A stretch of 64,000 nucleotides of DNA from an uncultured Collinsella sp. (GCA_900544095.1 UQTV01000001.1:868001-932000), one strand, 5' to 3'; shown: positions 53,852-63,186, counted from the stretch's first letter. Notes: generated by a model from the sequence alone, not told the origin. Numbers and translations: made by a program.

Positions 53852-53891
53852 GTGAACGGCGAAGCCATCCATAAAGGGCTCCGCCGTTCAC
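53852..53891. terminator. Hairpin upstream of the WYL gene
   Basis: 15-bp stem GTGAACGGCGAAGCC / GGCTCCGCCGTTCAC with one mismatch. Followed by AAAAAG on plus, hence no T tract there; it may be an IS-end or insulating hairpin. Confidence 0.5.
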
Positions 53892-54080
53892 AAAAAGAGT
53901 AACACAACCCGTATACGACGTATTGACTATTAGAGCGCGCTCGTAGCAAATTTGAATCTTGAATCAGACATGGGCGCCCAGCATCGTCTATACGCGCCAT
54001 AATCGCCGCTGGATAAATCATGACGGTACCAGTATTGTGAGTATTTATGCGTTTCCGTACCGCGAATATTGCGGGACAGT

Positions 54081-54111
54081 ACCGGCGGTATCGTGAATCG
54101 GTACCGCCGGT
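54081..54111. repeat. Inverted repeat next to the IS21 relic
   Basis: Perfect 10-bp arms ACCGGCGGTA / TACCGCCGGT around 11 bases, 16 nt behind the istB fragment stop. Possibly the remains of the element's end or its transcription terminator. Confidence 0.55.
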
Positions 54112-54126
54112 GTCCGTTCAGCACCG

Positions 54127-54396
54127 TCAGCCGTATATGTCGCGCATGTTGACGTCTCCCATCTCTAGCCAGACAGTGCCGTGCACGATCCTGTCCATGA
54201 TCGCCCCGGCGTAAATCCCGCCGCCCAACCTGGCGTGCCAGCCCTTCGACCTGTACTGCGCGCAGAAGACGGTCGAGGACGAACCGCAGCGCAGCTCCAT
54301 GAGCTCGAGCAGCATCGCCCTGAACAGGTCGTCGGGCTTGTTCAGCAGCCACTCGTCGAGCACGAGAAGGCCGTACCCGCCGAACTTCCTGAGCAG
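54127..54396 (-). pseudogene. istB: IS21-family istB ATPase remnant (C-terminal fragment)
   Basis: Reading minus, LRKFGGYGLLVLDEWLLNKP, then LLELMELRCGSSSTVFCAQY and HARLGGGIYAGAIMDRIVH, is the C-terminal third of IstB, the AAA+ helper of IS21 transposases. A TAG precedes it in frame and the Walker A part is absent. No istA is recognisable nearby. This is a dead element. Confidence 0.85.
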
Positions 54397-54658
54397 CTAG
54401 CGCTCATGCTCAATTCCGAAAAACGGATGTGACCAAACCCGTAATCACGACGTTAACAAACACACGGCGGGATGCCCGCCGCCAAGGATGGCAACCACTG
54501 ACGTGTGCGGCGGAGTACGTGACGGCGGCGCCCCGTGAACATCATGCGCGCGTGGGCGTCGCGCAGCAGTGTTTGCCGGCGCTGGGCGGCAAAAGATGTT
54601 GTTTGCGTTAACTTTGCCTGTCCGAGCTCGCATGCAGATTTCCATCGTAGGTCAAGCC

Positions 54659-54687
54659 TATACATTGGCGCAACCCGGCTTTATAAT
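54659..54687 (+). promoter_or_regulatory. Candidate promoter of the restriction cluster
   Basis: TATACA (54659-54664, 4 of 6 to TTGACA), 17-bp spacer, and TATAAT (54682-54687), 45 nt before the first methyltransferase ATG. Confidence 0.5.
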
Positions 54688-54731
54688 CGCGCTATTTTCT
54701 GCTAATTCGCGTTATTTCTTGTTCGGGGGCA

Positions 54732-55661
54732 ATGATGGAAGAGTCTTGGGTGACTATGAAGGATATAGCCTCCCATGTTGGAGTGACCCCGGAAACGATT
54801 CGCAGCTGGATTAAAACCAAGGAGTTTCCCGCCCAGAAGGTCGGCCACCAGTGGAGATTCAAATACAGCGCCGTTGACGCGTGGACGGAGGGACGTTGCT
54901 CCGAGACGGATTGTGAAAAACCCGATAATCAGAGCGAACACTTTGAGCCAACCTTGATCAACGGCGACTGTCTGGAAGCCCTTCATGGCCTCGCTAGCGA
55001 TTCAGTTGACCTTATTCTTACCGACCCTCCCTATAACCTCGGCCTGTTCATGAAGGAGCGCGCAACGAACCTCAAGGCGCTCCGAGATAACTACTTCGGG
55101 GCGGCGGGCTGGGACAACCTCGAGTACGAGGAATGGAACGAGTCCATGGACTCGTTCTTTGAGGAAGCCGCCCGTGTCATGAAGCCGGGTGGTTCCATGA
55201 TCGTATTCATGGCGGTCATCAAGGTCGAGTCGATTATCACGCAGGCCGTAAAGCACGGGTTCTATTACAAGACAACCGGGACATGGCATAAGCAGAACCC
55301 CATGCCGAGGAACATGAATCTTCACTTCGTGAATTCCACCGAATCGTGGATCTACTTCACGTATGGAGCGCGAGTCGGCACGTTCAACAACGACGGCAAG
55401 GCCGTTCACGACTTCTTCGAGTCCCCGGTCACCCCGAAGCGAGAGCGCGAGTACGGCAAGCACCCGACCCAGAAGCCCGTCGCGCTCATGGACTTCTTCG
55501 TTGAGAAGCTTTCCAATCCGGGCGACCTCGTGCTCGACCCCTTCATGGGCAGCGGAAGCTCCGGGGTTTCCGCGGTTCGCGACGGAAGACGTTTTACCGG
55601 CATTGAACTAGAGAAGTCCTATTACGACATCGCAACCAAGAGGATCCAGGACGAGCTATGA
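54732..55661 (+). CDS. DNA N-methyltransferase (beta class) with N-terminal helix-turn-helix
   Basis: 309 residues. The first about 55 form an excisionase/MerR-type HTH (TMKDIASHVGVTPETIRSWI...QWRFKYSAVDAW). The methyltransferase follows, with LILTDPPYNLG (catalytic DPPY, residues 98-101) and a later PFMGSGSSG (SAM loop, about 272), the beta-class order used by m6A and m4C enzymes. It protects one strand of the restriction site. The fused HTH may allow autoregulation. The start is ATGATG behind GGGGG. Its stop overlaps the next start by 4 bases. Confidence 0.9.
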   Translation: MMEESWVTMKDIASHVGVTPETIRSWIKTKEFPAQKVGHQWRFKYSAVDAWTEGRCSETDCEKPDNQSEHFEPTLINGDCLEALHGLASDSVDLILTDPPYNLGLFMKERATNLKALRDNYFGAAGWDNLEYEEWNESMDSFFEEAARVMKPGGSMIVFMAVIKVESIITQAVKHGFYYKTTGTWHKQNPMPRNMNLHFVNSTESWIYFTYGARVGTFNNDGKAVHDFFESPVTPKREREYGKHPTQKPVALMDFFVEKLSNPGDLVLDPFMGSGSSGVSAVRDGRRFTGIELEKSYYDIATKRIQDEL

Positions 55662-56722
55662 CGAAACCGACAGTAATTGATTTGTTTGCCGGCGTGGGCG
55701 GCCTTTCTCTTGGGTTCGAAATGGCCGGTTTCGACGTGAAGATTGCAAATGAGTTCGATCCGTCTATTGCCGAGGCATACACACGCAATCGGCCGGATAC
55801 CAAAATGGTGGTCGCCGATATTCGTGACCTCGATATTGAGAAGACCTTTTCCGAGTACGCGGGCAAGACGACCATCGTCATCGGCGGCCCTCCCTGCCAA
55901 GGATTCTCCCAGAAGGGCCAGAGGAAGAGCATCAACGACCCGAGGAATTTCCTCTTCCTCAAGTACTACGACGTGGTCAAGTTCGTGAAGCCGAAGTACT
56001 TCGTCATCGAGAACGTCCCCACCCTCCTGACGACCGAGAACGGCTACTTCAAGAACGAGATAGTGGAGCTGTTCAGCGCCCTGGGCTATGCCGTCAACTG
56101 CGGCGTCCTTTGTGCTGCTGATTACGGCGTGCCGCAGGATAGGCACCGTACTTGCATCATCGGTAAACTTGACGCCGACGAGACCGTCGCCCTCCCGGCC
56201 CCCTACGGCCGATCCGCGACCATATGGGACGCCATTAGCGACCTCGCCTATTTGGAATCCGGAGAAGGCGAGGAAGTCTCAAAATACCGCAACAAGCCAC
56301 AATCGGCATACCAACGCATGATGCGCGATGGGTCGACCGAGCTCTACAACCACATCGCGACCGCGCACTCTAAGATCACCCTGGAGCGACTGAGGATGAT
56401 TCCGCCCGAGCACGGCAAGGAGATGCTCCCCACCGAGCACCTCACCAAGTCCATCTACAGCGGCACTTGGTGCCGGATGAAGAAGGATGGCATCGCGAGG
56501 ACGATCACTACGCGGTACGACACGCCGTCATCGGGCGAGTTCACGCACCCGTTCCTGAACCGAGCGATAACCACTCGGGAGGCTGCTCGCATCCAATCCT
56601 TTCCGGACACGTATCATTTCTATGGGGCCAAGTCGTCACAGATGAAGCAAGTCGGCAACGCTGTCCCACCCCTGCTTGGTAAGGCAATTGCCGAGCAGAT
56701 CATGCATGACCTCAAATCGTAA
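55658..56722 (+). CDS. DNA C5-cytosine methyltransferase
   Basis: 354 residues with the ordered motifs: DLFAGVGGLSLGFEMAGF (I), GGPPCQGFSQKG (IV, catalytic Cys), YFVIENVPTLL (VI), ADYGVPQDRHRT (VIII), a target-recognition region around 200-300 and QVGNAVPPLL (X). Second methylase of the LlaJI-like system. ATGA overlap with the first. Confidence 0.95.
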   Translation: MTKPTVIDLFAGVGGLSLGFEMAGFDVKIANEFDPSIAEAYTRNRPDTKMVVADIRDLDIEKTFSEYAGKTTIVIGGPPCQGFSQKGQRKSINDPRNFLFLKYYDVVKFVKPKYFVIENVPTLLTTENGYFKNEIVELFSALGYAVNCGVLCAADYGVPQDRHRTCIIGKLDADETVALPAPYGRSATIWDAISDLAYLESGEGEEVSKYRNKPQSAYQRMMRDGSTELYNHIATAHSKITLERLRMIPPEHGKEMLPTEHLTKSIYSGTWCRMKKDGIARTITTRYDTPSSGEFTHPFLNRAITTREAARIQSFPDTYHFYGAKSSQMKQVGNAVPPLLGKAIAEQIMHDLKS

Positions 56723-56735
56723 GGAGTGGTGAACC

Positions 56736-58700
56736 GTGCTGCTTCCCAGTAAGCTCGAGTTTCGCGAACCAATTAGCCCTAGGCTGTGGGTATCCAGCTC
56801 AGTGGTAAAGGATCCCAAACGAACGCTTGCGTTGCTGATTCTATTGTGGCTGGCAAAAGAGAAGCCTGCGAAAATGACGATCACGCCTGCCAACGAACTG
56901 GTTGACGGTGAGTCCAGTTTAAAGCTGCTGCTTAGCTATGCCAATAGTCTCAATGTACCTGTGAAAGAGACTGACCTAGGCCTTAATACTGTGTCACTTT
57001 TTCAAGCGCAAATTGAATCCTTGGATGCTGTTTTGTGCCTAGTATGGCGTCTTGCGCGAGTAAGCACGGTTGGTTCTCCTCGTTCGGCCGAGCGTATAAA
57101 GAAAGATGGCGAACTGGTCAGAGGTGACCGAGTAATTAGGCTTACGAGCAATATTGATTTGATTGGAATTCTTATCTCCACAAGTCCGATTGAATATATC
57201 ACGGTGCTGTTTGCATGGCTTCAATCGAAAAAAGAGCTTGATCACGTCGTTGAGAATCGACTAATTCGAATGCTTGGCATTTTCTCTGATCAGGTCGTCT
57301 GCAAAACAGATAATGACGTGAATGGCTATTTATATTCTCTTCCATGTGTGTACGACGCCCTGCTTTCCGCAAATGAATTAGAGACGAAAAAAGTCTTAAC
57401 GTGTACCAACGGCGATCCGAAAGGCCCTGTAAGGGCAGTTAAGAACCTTATTATCGACGGTCTCAATCCCTGGCTCTCGCCCATCTCGACTAATAATGCG
57501 AAAAACGTCATCCTTGCCAAGGGCGTGAACAAAGCCGAACTTAATGATTACAAGTCTAGGGCTTTCACGTCATTCAATACAGCAAGAGTGGACTACTCTG
57601 ATTTGTCGTCTAATGCTGAAACTAAGACCGCTGAGACCAGTGAAGCCAGCGAGGTTAAACTTCCTTATAATCTTATTTATTTTGGAGCCCCCGGCACCGG
57701 CAAGTCGCACAGCTTGAACAAACTCGCCGGGGAGCACTTCGATAAGGCGCACACGCGTCGCGTCACGTTCCACCCGGACTACAGCTACGCCTCCTTCGTG
57801 GGCTGCTACAAGCCGACGATGCAGTGGCCCGAGCAGAAGCCCGACGAGTCGCTGTCCGAGAACATGAGGAGGCCCTACATCTCCTATGAGTTCGTCCCCG
57901 GACCCCTCGTGAAGAGCTACGTCGAGGCGAAGACCCATCCCAATGAGGACTACCTCCTCATCGTTGAGGAGATCAACCGCGCGAACCCCGCCGCAGTGTT
58001 CGGCGACGTATTCCAACTGCTCGACCGCAAAGGCGACGGGGTGAGCGAGTACGACGTGGACGTTCCCGTCGATCTCGGAGAGTTCCTCTGGAAGGAGTTC
58101 TACGATGCATCCGGGTGCGCGGACGAGACCCCGGGGCTCTACAGCCACGAGGAGAACGTCGCGCATCGCGTGAACGCGATGCGCCTGCCCTCCAACCTCT
58201 ACATTTGGACAACTATGAACAGCGCCGACCAGGGCGTGTTCCCGATGGACACCGCCTTCAAGCGCCGCTGGGAGTTTCGCTACATGGGAATCGACGAGGG
58301 CGAGGGAAAGTACGCCGGCAAAGTCGTGCGCATCGGCGCGAAGCGCGAGCCCGTGGAGTGGAACGTCCTTCGCCACGCCATCAACGGCCTGCTCAAGGGC
58401 AAAGCGCGCGTCAACGAGGACAAGCTCCTGGGCCCGTTCTTCCTCACGGAGTCCGCACTGGATGACGACGAGGCCTTCGACGAGGCGTTCAAGAGCAAGG
58501 TGCTGCTCTACCTCTACGAGGACGCCGCGAAGATGAAGCGCCCGAAGGTATTCCGTCACCCCGACTTCACGTACTCCGAGATCTGCGCCGAGTACGACAG
58601 CTCTGCCGACGGCGTGTTCGCTCTCGACGAGCCCGTGCCACGCGTCGAGGATGGCGCCCCCTCCGAGGACGAGGGCAACGGCCAGGGCGCGGAGGAGTAG
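56736..58700 (+). CDS. McrB-like GTPase subunit of the LlaJI-type restriction enzyme
   Basis: 654 residues. The N-terminal part (about 1-300) has no motif I recognise and should be the DNA-recognition part. The AAA+ GTPase domain has IYFGAPGTGKSHSLNK (Walker A, about 312), YLLIVEEINRANPAAVFGD (Walker B) and TMNSADQGVFPMDTAFKRRW (NxxD guanine-type motif, sensor). It moves DNA to drive the nuclease subunit. GTG start with AAGGAG upstream. GC content rises sharply at about 57660, just before Walker A. Confidence 0.9.
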   Translation: MLLPSKLEFREPISPRLWVSSSVVKDPKRTLALLILLWLAKEKPAKMTITPANELVDGESSLKLLLSYANSLNVPVKETDLGLNTVSLFQAQIESLDAVLCLVWRLARVSTVGSPRSAERIKKDGELVRGDRVIRLTSNIDLIGILISTSPIEYITVLFAWLQSKKELDHVVENRLIRMLGIFSDQVVCKTDNDVNGYLYSLPCVYDALLSANELETKKVLTCTNGDPKGPVRAVKNLIIDGLNPWLSPISTNNAKNVILAKGVNKAELNDYKSRAFTSFNTARVDYSDLSSNAETKTAETSEASEVKLPYNLIYFGAPGTGKSHSLNKLAGEHFDKAHTRRVTFHPDYSYASFVGCYKPTMQWPEQKPDESLSENMRRPYISYEFVPGPLVKSYVEAKTHPNEDYLLIVEEINRANPAAVFGDVFQLLDRKGDGVSEYDVDVPVDLGEFLWKEFYDASGCADETPGLYSHEENVAHRVNAMRLPSNLYIWTTMNSADQGVFPMDTAFKRRWEFRYMGIDEGEGKYAGKVVRIGAKREPVEWNVLRHAINGLLKGKARVNEDKLLGPFFLTESALDDDEAFDEAFKSKVLLYLYEDAAKMKRPKVFRHPDFTYSEICAEYDSSADGVFALDEPVPRVEDGAPSEDEGNGQGAEE

Positions 58701-58703
58701 CCC

Positions 58704-60173
58704 ATGGCCTTCGACCCCGTCTACGTACGGGAGCGGGACTCCTACTCGTTCGGCGACCTCACCCGGCTGCTCGGTCTCGACGTCCGCGACGCCCTCGCGT
58801 GCGTGAGGGCGCTCGCCGCCCGCGGGGTGCTGACGCTCAGGAGCGACGCCGCCCCCGAGGGGGGCGACGCCGACGAGGAGCTCGCCGCCCTCGGCAAGTA
58901 CCAGTTCACGTGGGTTGGCCTCGCGCGCTGGCGCGAGACCCTCGTCTGCGCCTACCCGAAATACTTCCCCAGGGGGACGCGCCCCTCGGAGACGGAGCTC
59001 GCCCAGGTGTTTCGCGTACTGCGCAAGAGCTCCGGCGGGCTTTCTGGCGTCGGCGCCGCGCTGCCGGACGCCGACGAGGACGGCGGGCCGCTCTCGCTCA
59101 TGCTGGCGCTGCTCGGCTCCTACGAGGAGAATGGCGTCTACTCCAACTACGTGCGCGTGGTCCGCGACAACGGGTCGGGTGAGATCGCCTGGGGCAGGAC
59201 CATCGCGCAGAACCAGCCCTTCATGGACGGCGACACGCCGGTCTACTTCGACCTTAAGACGCGCGACACCTCCCGCGACGCGGCCGACCTGGTGACACGC
59301 CTCCACCGGTGCGTGCTGACTCGCTGCTCCGAGGACCTGCGTCGCTGGGGCCTGGACGAGCTGCTGGGGCTCGCCCCGGTCGACCTCTCCGGCGAGGAAC
59401 TGGAGGACCTGGGTGACGCCGAGACGCTGACCTACCGCCTGGAGCAGGAGCGCTCCGTGCAGTTCGTGGCGTGGAAGCAGGACGTCATCGACATGCTGCT
59501 GCGCTATCTGAGCCCCTCCGAGGAGTATGAAAGCCCCGAGGAGGAGTTCTGCCTGGGCACTTCATCCTTCTACCACGCGTGGGAGCTGGCATGCAAGAGC
59601 GCTTTCGGGGACAGGCTCGCCGACCGCATAGACTCGCTGGGGCTTCCGCTCGCCGAGGACTGGTGCCAGCGCGGCGCGGAGACGCTTCTGGGTATCATCC
59701 CTAGGCCGGAGTGGATGGACGCCGGCGGTGCGGGCTGCGGGGACGTGAACACGCTGATTCCCGACGTCATAGGCATCCATGGAGACGGCGCTGGCGGCAG
59801 AGCGTTCTGCATCTACGACGCGAAGTACTACACGCCGTCGCTGCGCCCCGGCGCCGCCAAGGACGTGCCGGGCGTCGAGTCCGTAACGAAGCAGGTGCTC
59901 TACCAGAGCGCCTACGGGGACTTCATCCGGGACAACGGGTTCTCCTCCGTGGCGAATGTCTTCCTGGTACCGACCCACGAGGCCGAGGCGAGGCTCATGG
60001 GTAGGGTGCGGTTCCCAGGCGTCTTCGGGAAGCCTGAGCCGCCCCTCACGGACGGGGTGGAGATGTGGGCGCTGCCCGCGGACTACGTGTTCGACTGCTA
60101 TCTGGCAGGAAGACTGGCGGACGGGAAGCTGATCCAGAGGATGTGCGAAGGGAGCCTGGATGGGGCGCATTAG
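58704..60173 (+). CDS. LlaJI-family restriction endonuclease subunit (McrC-like role)
   Basis: 489 residues, starting MAFDPVYVRERDSYSFGDLT, with the family-type CAYPKYFPRGT at about 80. The C-terminal nuclease-like region has PDVIGIHGDG..AFCIYDAKYYTPS (D..D-x-K, about 355-378). It begins 3 nt behind the McrB-like gene, and cleavage should depend on that partner. High GC throughout. Confidence 0.85.
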   Translation: MAFDPVYVRERDSYSFGDLTRLLGLDVRDALACVRALAARGVLTLRSDAAPEGGDADEELAALGKYQFTWVGLARWRETLVCAYPKYFPRGTRPSETELAQVFRVLRKSSGGLSGVGAALPDADEDGGPLSLMLALLGSYEENGVYSNYVRVVRDNGSGEIAWGRTIAQNQPFMDGDTPVYFDLKTRDTSRDAADLVTRLHRCVLTRCSEDLRRWGLDELLGLAPVDLSGEELEDLGDAETLTYRLEQERSVQFVAWKQDVIDMLLRYLSPSEEYESPEEEFCLGTSSFYHAWELACKSAFGDRLADRIDSLGLPLAEDWCQRGAETLLGIIPRPEWMDAGGAGCGDVNTLIPDVIGIHGDGAGGRAFCIYDAKYYTPSLRPGAAKDVPGVESVTKQVLYQSAYGDFIRDNGFSSVANVFLVPTHEAEARLMGRVRFPGVFGKPEPPLTDGVEMWALPADYVFDCYLAGRLADGKLIQRMCEGSLDGAH

Positions 60174-61500
60174 TTTCGGGGACACACTTGATTGGGATGG
60201 CACGCTCTATCCCAATCCTTCAAGTGCTATTGACGGGGCCATCAACATGGTCTCGACCTCTCGATACACGGCAAAATCCGACCCCGTTGAGTTGACAGAA
60301 ACAACGGACAGGATGAGATACCGGTTCCTCGCGACCAACGTAGACAATCCGAAGAATCCTTCTCATTGTGTTGAGGGCAAATTCGTCTACGAACGAAAGA
60401 GGAAAGGAGATGCTTCTTTCCCCTCAGACTCGGCCGAAACCGAACTGGGCCCTGCTTCGAGGGGCATGCTGCAAAGAAAAGGGTTCAATGGTGATTGGCT
60501 CGAACTCACTTTAGACACCGGAGAGACCCGTCGCCTGTACGAGGCACTTGATGCTCGCTACCGAATCCATCAGGAGGGTGGAGGAGTTCAAGGCGGCAGC
60601 ACAACGTATGTCCCCCTTGACCGCTCCGTAAGCTCACTCCTTAAGATGATGCGCGAAAATCCCTCGGAAACCAGGCTACTTACAGATGGCAATAATTTCG
60701 AACTCGTCAAAGAGATGATCCGGCTCATGACCCAGGGGACGACTCGCGAGCAATTGGGTGAGATATTCTCCGAGTTGGAGAAGGGACATCTCGATGACTT
60801 CACGGTCAGTCTGAGTCTCGCCCAGCTCGAAAAGGTCGAAAAGGAGATTGCTGAGAACCTCGGTAACGGCAACGAGGAGTACTGGCAGAGAATATTCACC
60901 GACCACCAATGGATACTGTCGCAGGTATTCTCCGCCCCATGCACACTTCTCCAAGGCAAGGCGTATGTCGGAGGCAAGGCGATTGATAATTCCGGTGGCA
61001 ATATCTGCGATTTCCTCTACCAGAATGAGCTAACCAGCAATGTCACGCTCATCGAGATCAAGACTCCTCTTACAAGCCTGCTCGGCACAATATACAGGGG
61101 GAAAGAGCCCGAGAACGCCGTTTATTCCTTGACCTCACACATGAGCGGATCAGTAAACCAAGTGCTTAACTACCGGGACACGCTCACGAAGGAGTACTAC
61201 ATGGTCAACGGGCGCTCGTCTTCTCACTTTGAGGCCCTTTCCCCAAAGTGCGTTGTAGTCATAGGGAAGATCTCTGAACTCGACACCGCGAGCAAAAAAG
61301 CTACCTTTGAGCATTATCGGAATAACCTCAGCGATGTGACTGTGGTTACTTTTGATGAGTTGCTCCAGCGAATCCAGGACCTCATTGCCGTACTCCGAAC
61401 AGGCAACGAAGCGACCTCCCCGACCTCGGGAATCCGGGAACCCGACATAGTCATTCCCTTCCAGCAAGCCAATCCGAATCCTCGTTTGGTCGGGAGATAG
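60160..61500 (+). CDS. Shedu-type anti-phage nuclease (SduA, DUF4263)
   Basis: 446 residues. The C-terminal DUF4263 domain (about 240-420) has EYWQRIFTDHQWILSQVF, then NICDFLYQNELTSNVTLIEIKTP, the PD-(D/E)XK site (Asp, then E-I-K), and VNQVLNYRDTL. The N-terminal half is probably a sensing part. Its start overlaps the LlaJI endonuclease stop by 14 bases, so it is expressed with the restriction system. Single-protein Shedu is a known defence. Confidence 0.9.
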   Translation: MGRISFGDTLDWDGTLYPNPSSAIDGAINMVSTSRYTAKSDPVELTETTDRMRYRFLATNVDNPKNPSHCVEGKFVYERKRKGDASFPSDSAETELGPASRGMLQRKGFNGDWLELTLDTGETRRLYEALDARYRIHQEGGGVQGGSTTYVPLDRSVSSLLKMMRENPSETRLLTDGNNFELVKEMIRLMTQGTTREQLGEIFSELEKGHLDDFTVSLSLAQLEKVEKEIAENLGNGNEEYWQRIFTDHQWILSQVFSAPCTLLQGKAYVGGKAIDNSGGNICDFLYQNELTSNVTLIEIKTPLTSLLGTIYRGKEPENAVYSLTSHMSGSVNQVLNYRDTLTKEYYMVNGRSSSHFEALSPKCVVVIGKISELDTASKKATFEHYRNNLSDVTVVTFDELLQRIQDLIAVLRTGNEATSPTSGIREPDIVIPFQQANPNPRLVGR

Positions 61501-61505
61501 TCCAA

Positions 61506-62282
61506 TTACCCCTTAAACACCATGTCGTTGTGGTATTCAATAAACTCAGCTCGTGGAGCGAATCGCTTCGGAAGCGCAATTGGCTCTCCGTTGTAGCGCC
61601 ACAAATACTCGTCCTCGGGCGTTTCGTGCTCGACCACACTGGACACCATTATCTTTAGGTCCTTCGTAATTGTGATTAGTCCCCGATCGAACGCCTTATC
61701 GTGTAATGCGTTTAAAAGCAAGTCGTTGTCGGGCGCAAGGCGCTCCGTTTTAGGACCAGAGACTTTCCAGGGCTTGATATGGGTGGCGACCAGCAGTGTC
61801 TTGTTCGATAGCCCCGTCAAGCAACACCTTGAATTGTAATTGGCAAGCAAGGTATTTCGAAAGAACTCCTGGTTCATCCGCATCGAAACGATTGCCTCGC
61901 GCTCTTTACCCTCTGGCAAATCAATGCCGATCGTCTCTTTCAACTCATCGCTTAGCGGTTCTTCAAAATCGAAACAGTTGAGGAAAACGTCGGTCGCCTC
62001 CTCAACAAGCTCATCACCAGCAGAGGAATACTCAGCCCAAACCATCTTGTCCATTTTGCTCGCCTGGGTCATTCCAACCTTGCCGCGAGCACGTCGACGC
62101 TCATCGGATGATGCAAGGTTCCAGATTATTAGAGCAACCGCGCCCGGCGTTCCGCCAATGGCCTTGGCTAACGCCTGGACATCCTCGCTTGTATCATCGA
62201 CCTTTTTTAATGGTAGGGCGAGGTATAAGAACAGAGCCGCAAGGGTTTCTTCCCTCGACTATTTATCTCCACGACTAGCCAT
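61506..62282 (-). pseudogene. HNH restriction endonuclease disrupted by one nonsense codon
   Basis: ATG at 62282 with GAGGAG upstream reads MASRGDK, then TAG (62259-62261), then SREETLAALFLYLALPLKKV.. to the stop at 61506 with no further break. The rest keeps the family's N-terminal helical part (AIGGTPGAVALIIWNLAS) and the HNH core CCLTG..VATHIKPW..NALHDKAFD. TGG (Trp) to TAG fits the family's W-[ST]-R-E-E start. A shorter product from MTQASKMDK (62072) is possible. It is convergent with Shedu, 5 nt apart. Confidence 0.85.
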
Positions 62283-62358
62283 GATTGCTCCTCGCCCGCG
62301 CACCGCTCACTTAGCTGCTCCAAGATAATCCCGCGGGGACCGCACTTGCCGCCTTTTC

Positions 62359-63186
62359 TCATTCGTCGGTGAACGGTTGAAACAACGGCGCTTCCACGCG
62401 CTTCTCATACCCGCGCTCAAGCTTCTTCCCAAGCTCCGCGGCACAGCGCTTCGTCTCCTCGGCAAACAGGTCATCGATAGCTCTATCAATCCGAACGCAG
62501 GTCTCGAAATGTTCGTCCTTCCAGGGCAGATCAAGGCCCAGGCTCGTATCCCAATAGCCGCCGAGCCTTGCGTTGATTACTTCCTCGGGATACAGCACGT
62601 CTTGGCGAACACCTTCGATCACCTCATCCTCGTCCATGTCACAGGCTGCATCGTCCTTCTTGAGACACTTGCGCAGCTCCTTTTGCTCGCGGATGCGATG
62701 CAGCGCGCTGGCGCACACCACAGCCAAAAAGCGGTAACGTTCGCATAGGTCCCATTCGCCGCCGAGCCATACTCGATAGCCCAGAACGACGCTTGCAGGC
62801 TCCTCGTTCAGTAGGAACAGGTCCCACGGGTACACCTCAGCACACGCGTCCTCCCCTGACTTTTGCGCGCCACTGCGCGTAAAGGCGCACGGTTCTACGT
62901 CGTAATAGTCAAAACCGTGGCCCGCATCGCGACGATTGATGACGTGCTTGGGCAACAGGACAATCTTGTCGCTGGGCTCGGGGTCGATCTTGCGCAGCTT
63001 TTTGAGCTTGCGGCGGACGCGTTTTAGGCCGCGGTCGCTATCGCCACAGCCGCAACCGCCTGCCTTGTCGTCGTATCGCAGGGCGACCTCGCGCGCCAGG
63101 ATCTTTTTGTCTGCCGCGCACAGCAGGTCGCTCACGGTAGGCAGGTCTTCCCACTCAATGCCATCGACATCCCAAATACTGCTCAT
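62359..63186 (-). CDS. Hypothetical protein, Cys- and charge-rich
   Basis: 275 residues from the ATG at 63186 (AAAGAGG upstream). No family recognised. It has a CGCGDSDRG motif at about 46, a basic helix (LKRVRRKLKKLRK) and a long acidic helix toward the C-terminus. There are several further Cys but no signal or membrane segment. It lies between the HNH relic and clpP. Confidence 0.7.
   Translation of the reverse strand: MSSIWDVDGIEWEDLPTVSDLLCAADKKILAREVALRYDDKAGGCGCGDSDRGLKRVRRKLKKLRKIDPEPSDKIVLLPKHVINRRDAGHGFDYYDVEPCAFTRSGAQKSGEDACAEVYPWDLFLLNEEPASVVLGYRVWLGGEWDLCERYRFLAVVCASALHRIREQKELRKCLKKDDAACDMDEDEVIEGVRQDVLYPEEVINARLGGYWDTSLGLDLPWKDEHFETCVRIDRAIDDLFAEETKRCAAELGKKLERGYEKRVEAPLFQPFTDE

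Larger units (their letters stand above)
53797..54731. other. Long non-coding stretch with IS21 relic
   Basis: 935 bases between the WYL gene and the restriction cluster. It contains a hairpin (53852-53891), a 10-bp palindrome (54081-54111), an istB fragment (54127-54396) and a candidate promoter (54659-54687). Other short ORFs here are not convincing. Confidence 0.7.

Noticed and set aside
54422..54665. Minus-strand ORF upstream of the restriction cluster as an istA remnant
   Set aside because: No IstA motif such as the DDE residues can be read in any frame; the region is left unassigned apart from the candidate promoter.
53797..54731. Attachment site or integrase remnant bounding the island
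   Set aside because: No tRNA gene, direct repeat pair or integrase was found here or at 35100 or 62300, so island ends are set by gene content only.
57570..59306. 578-codon minus-strand ORF across the McrB-like and LlaJI genes
   Set aside because: Antisense to two motif-bearing genes; it spans their junction, which a real gene would not.
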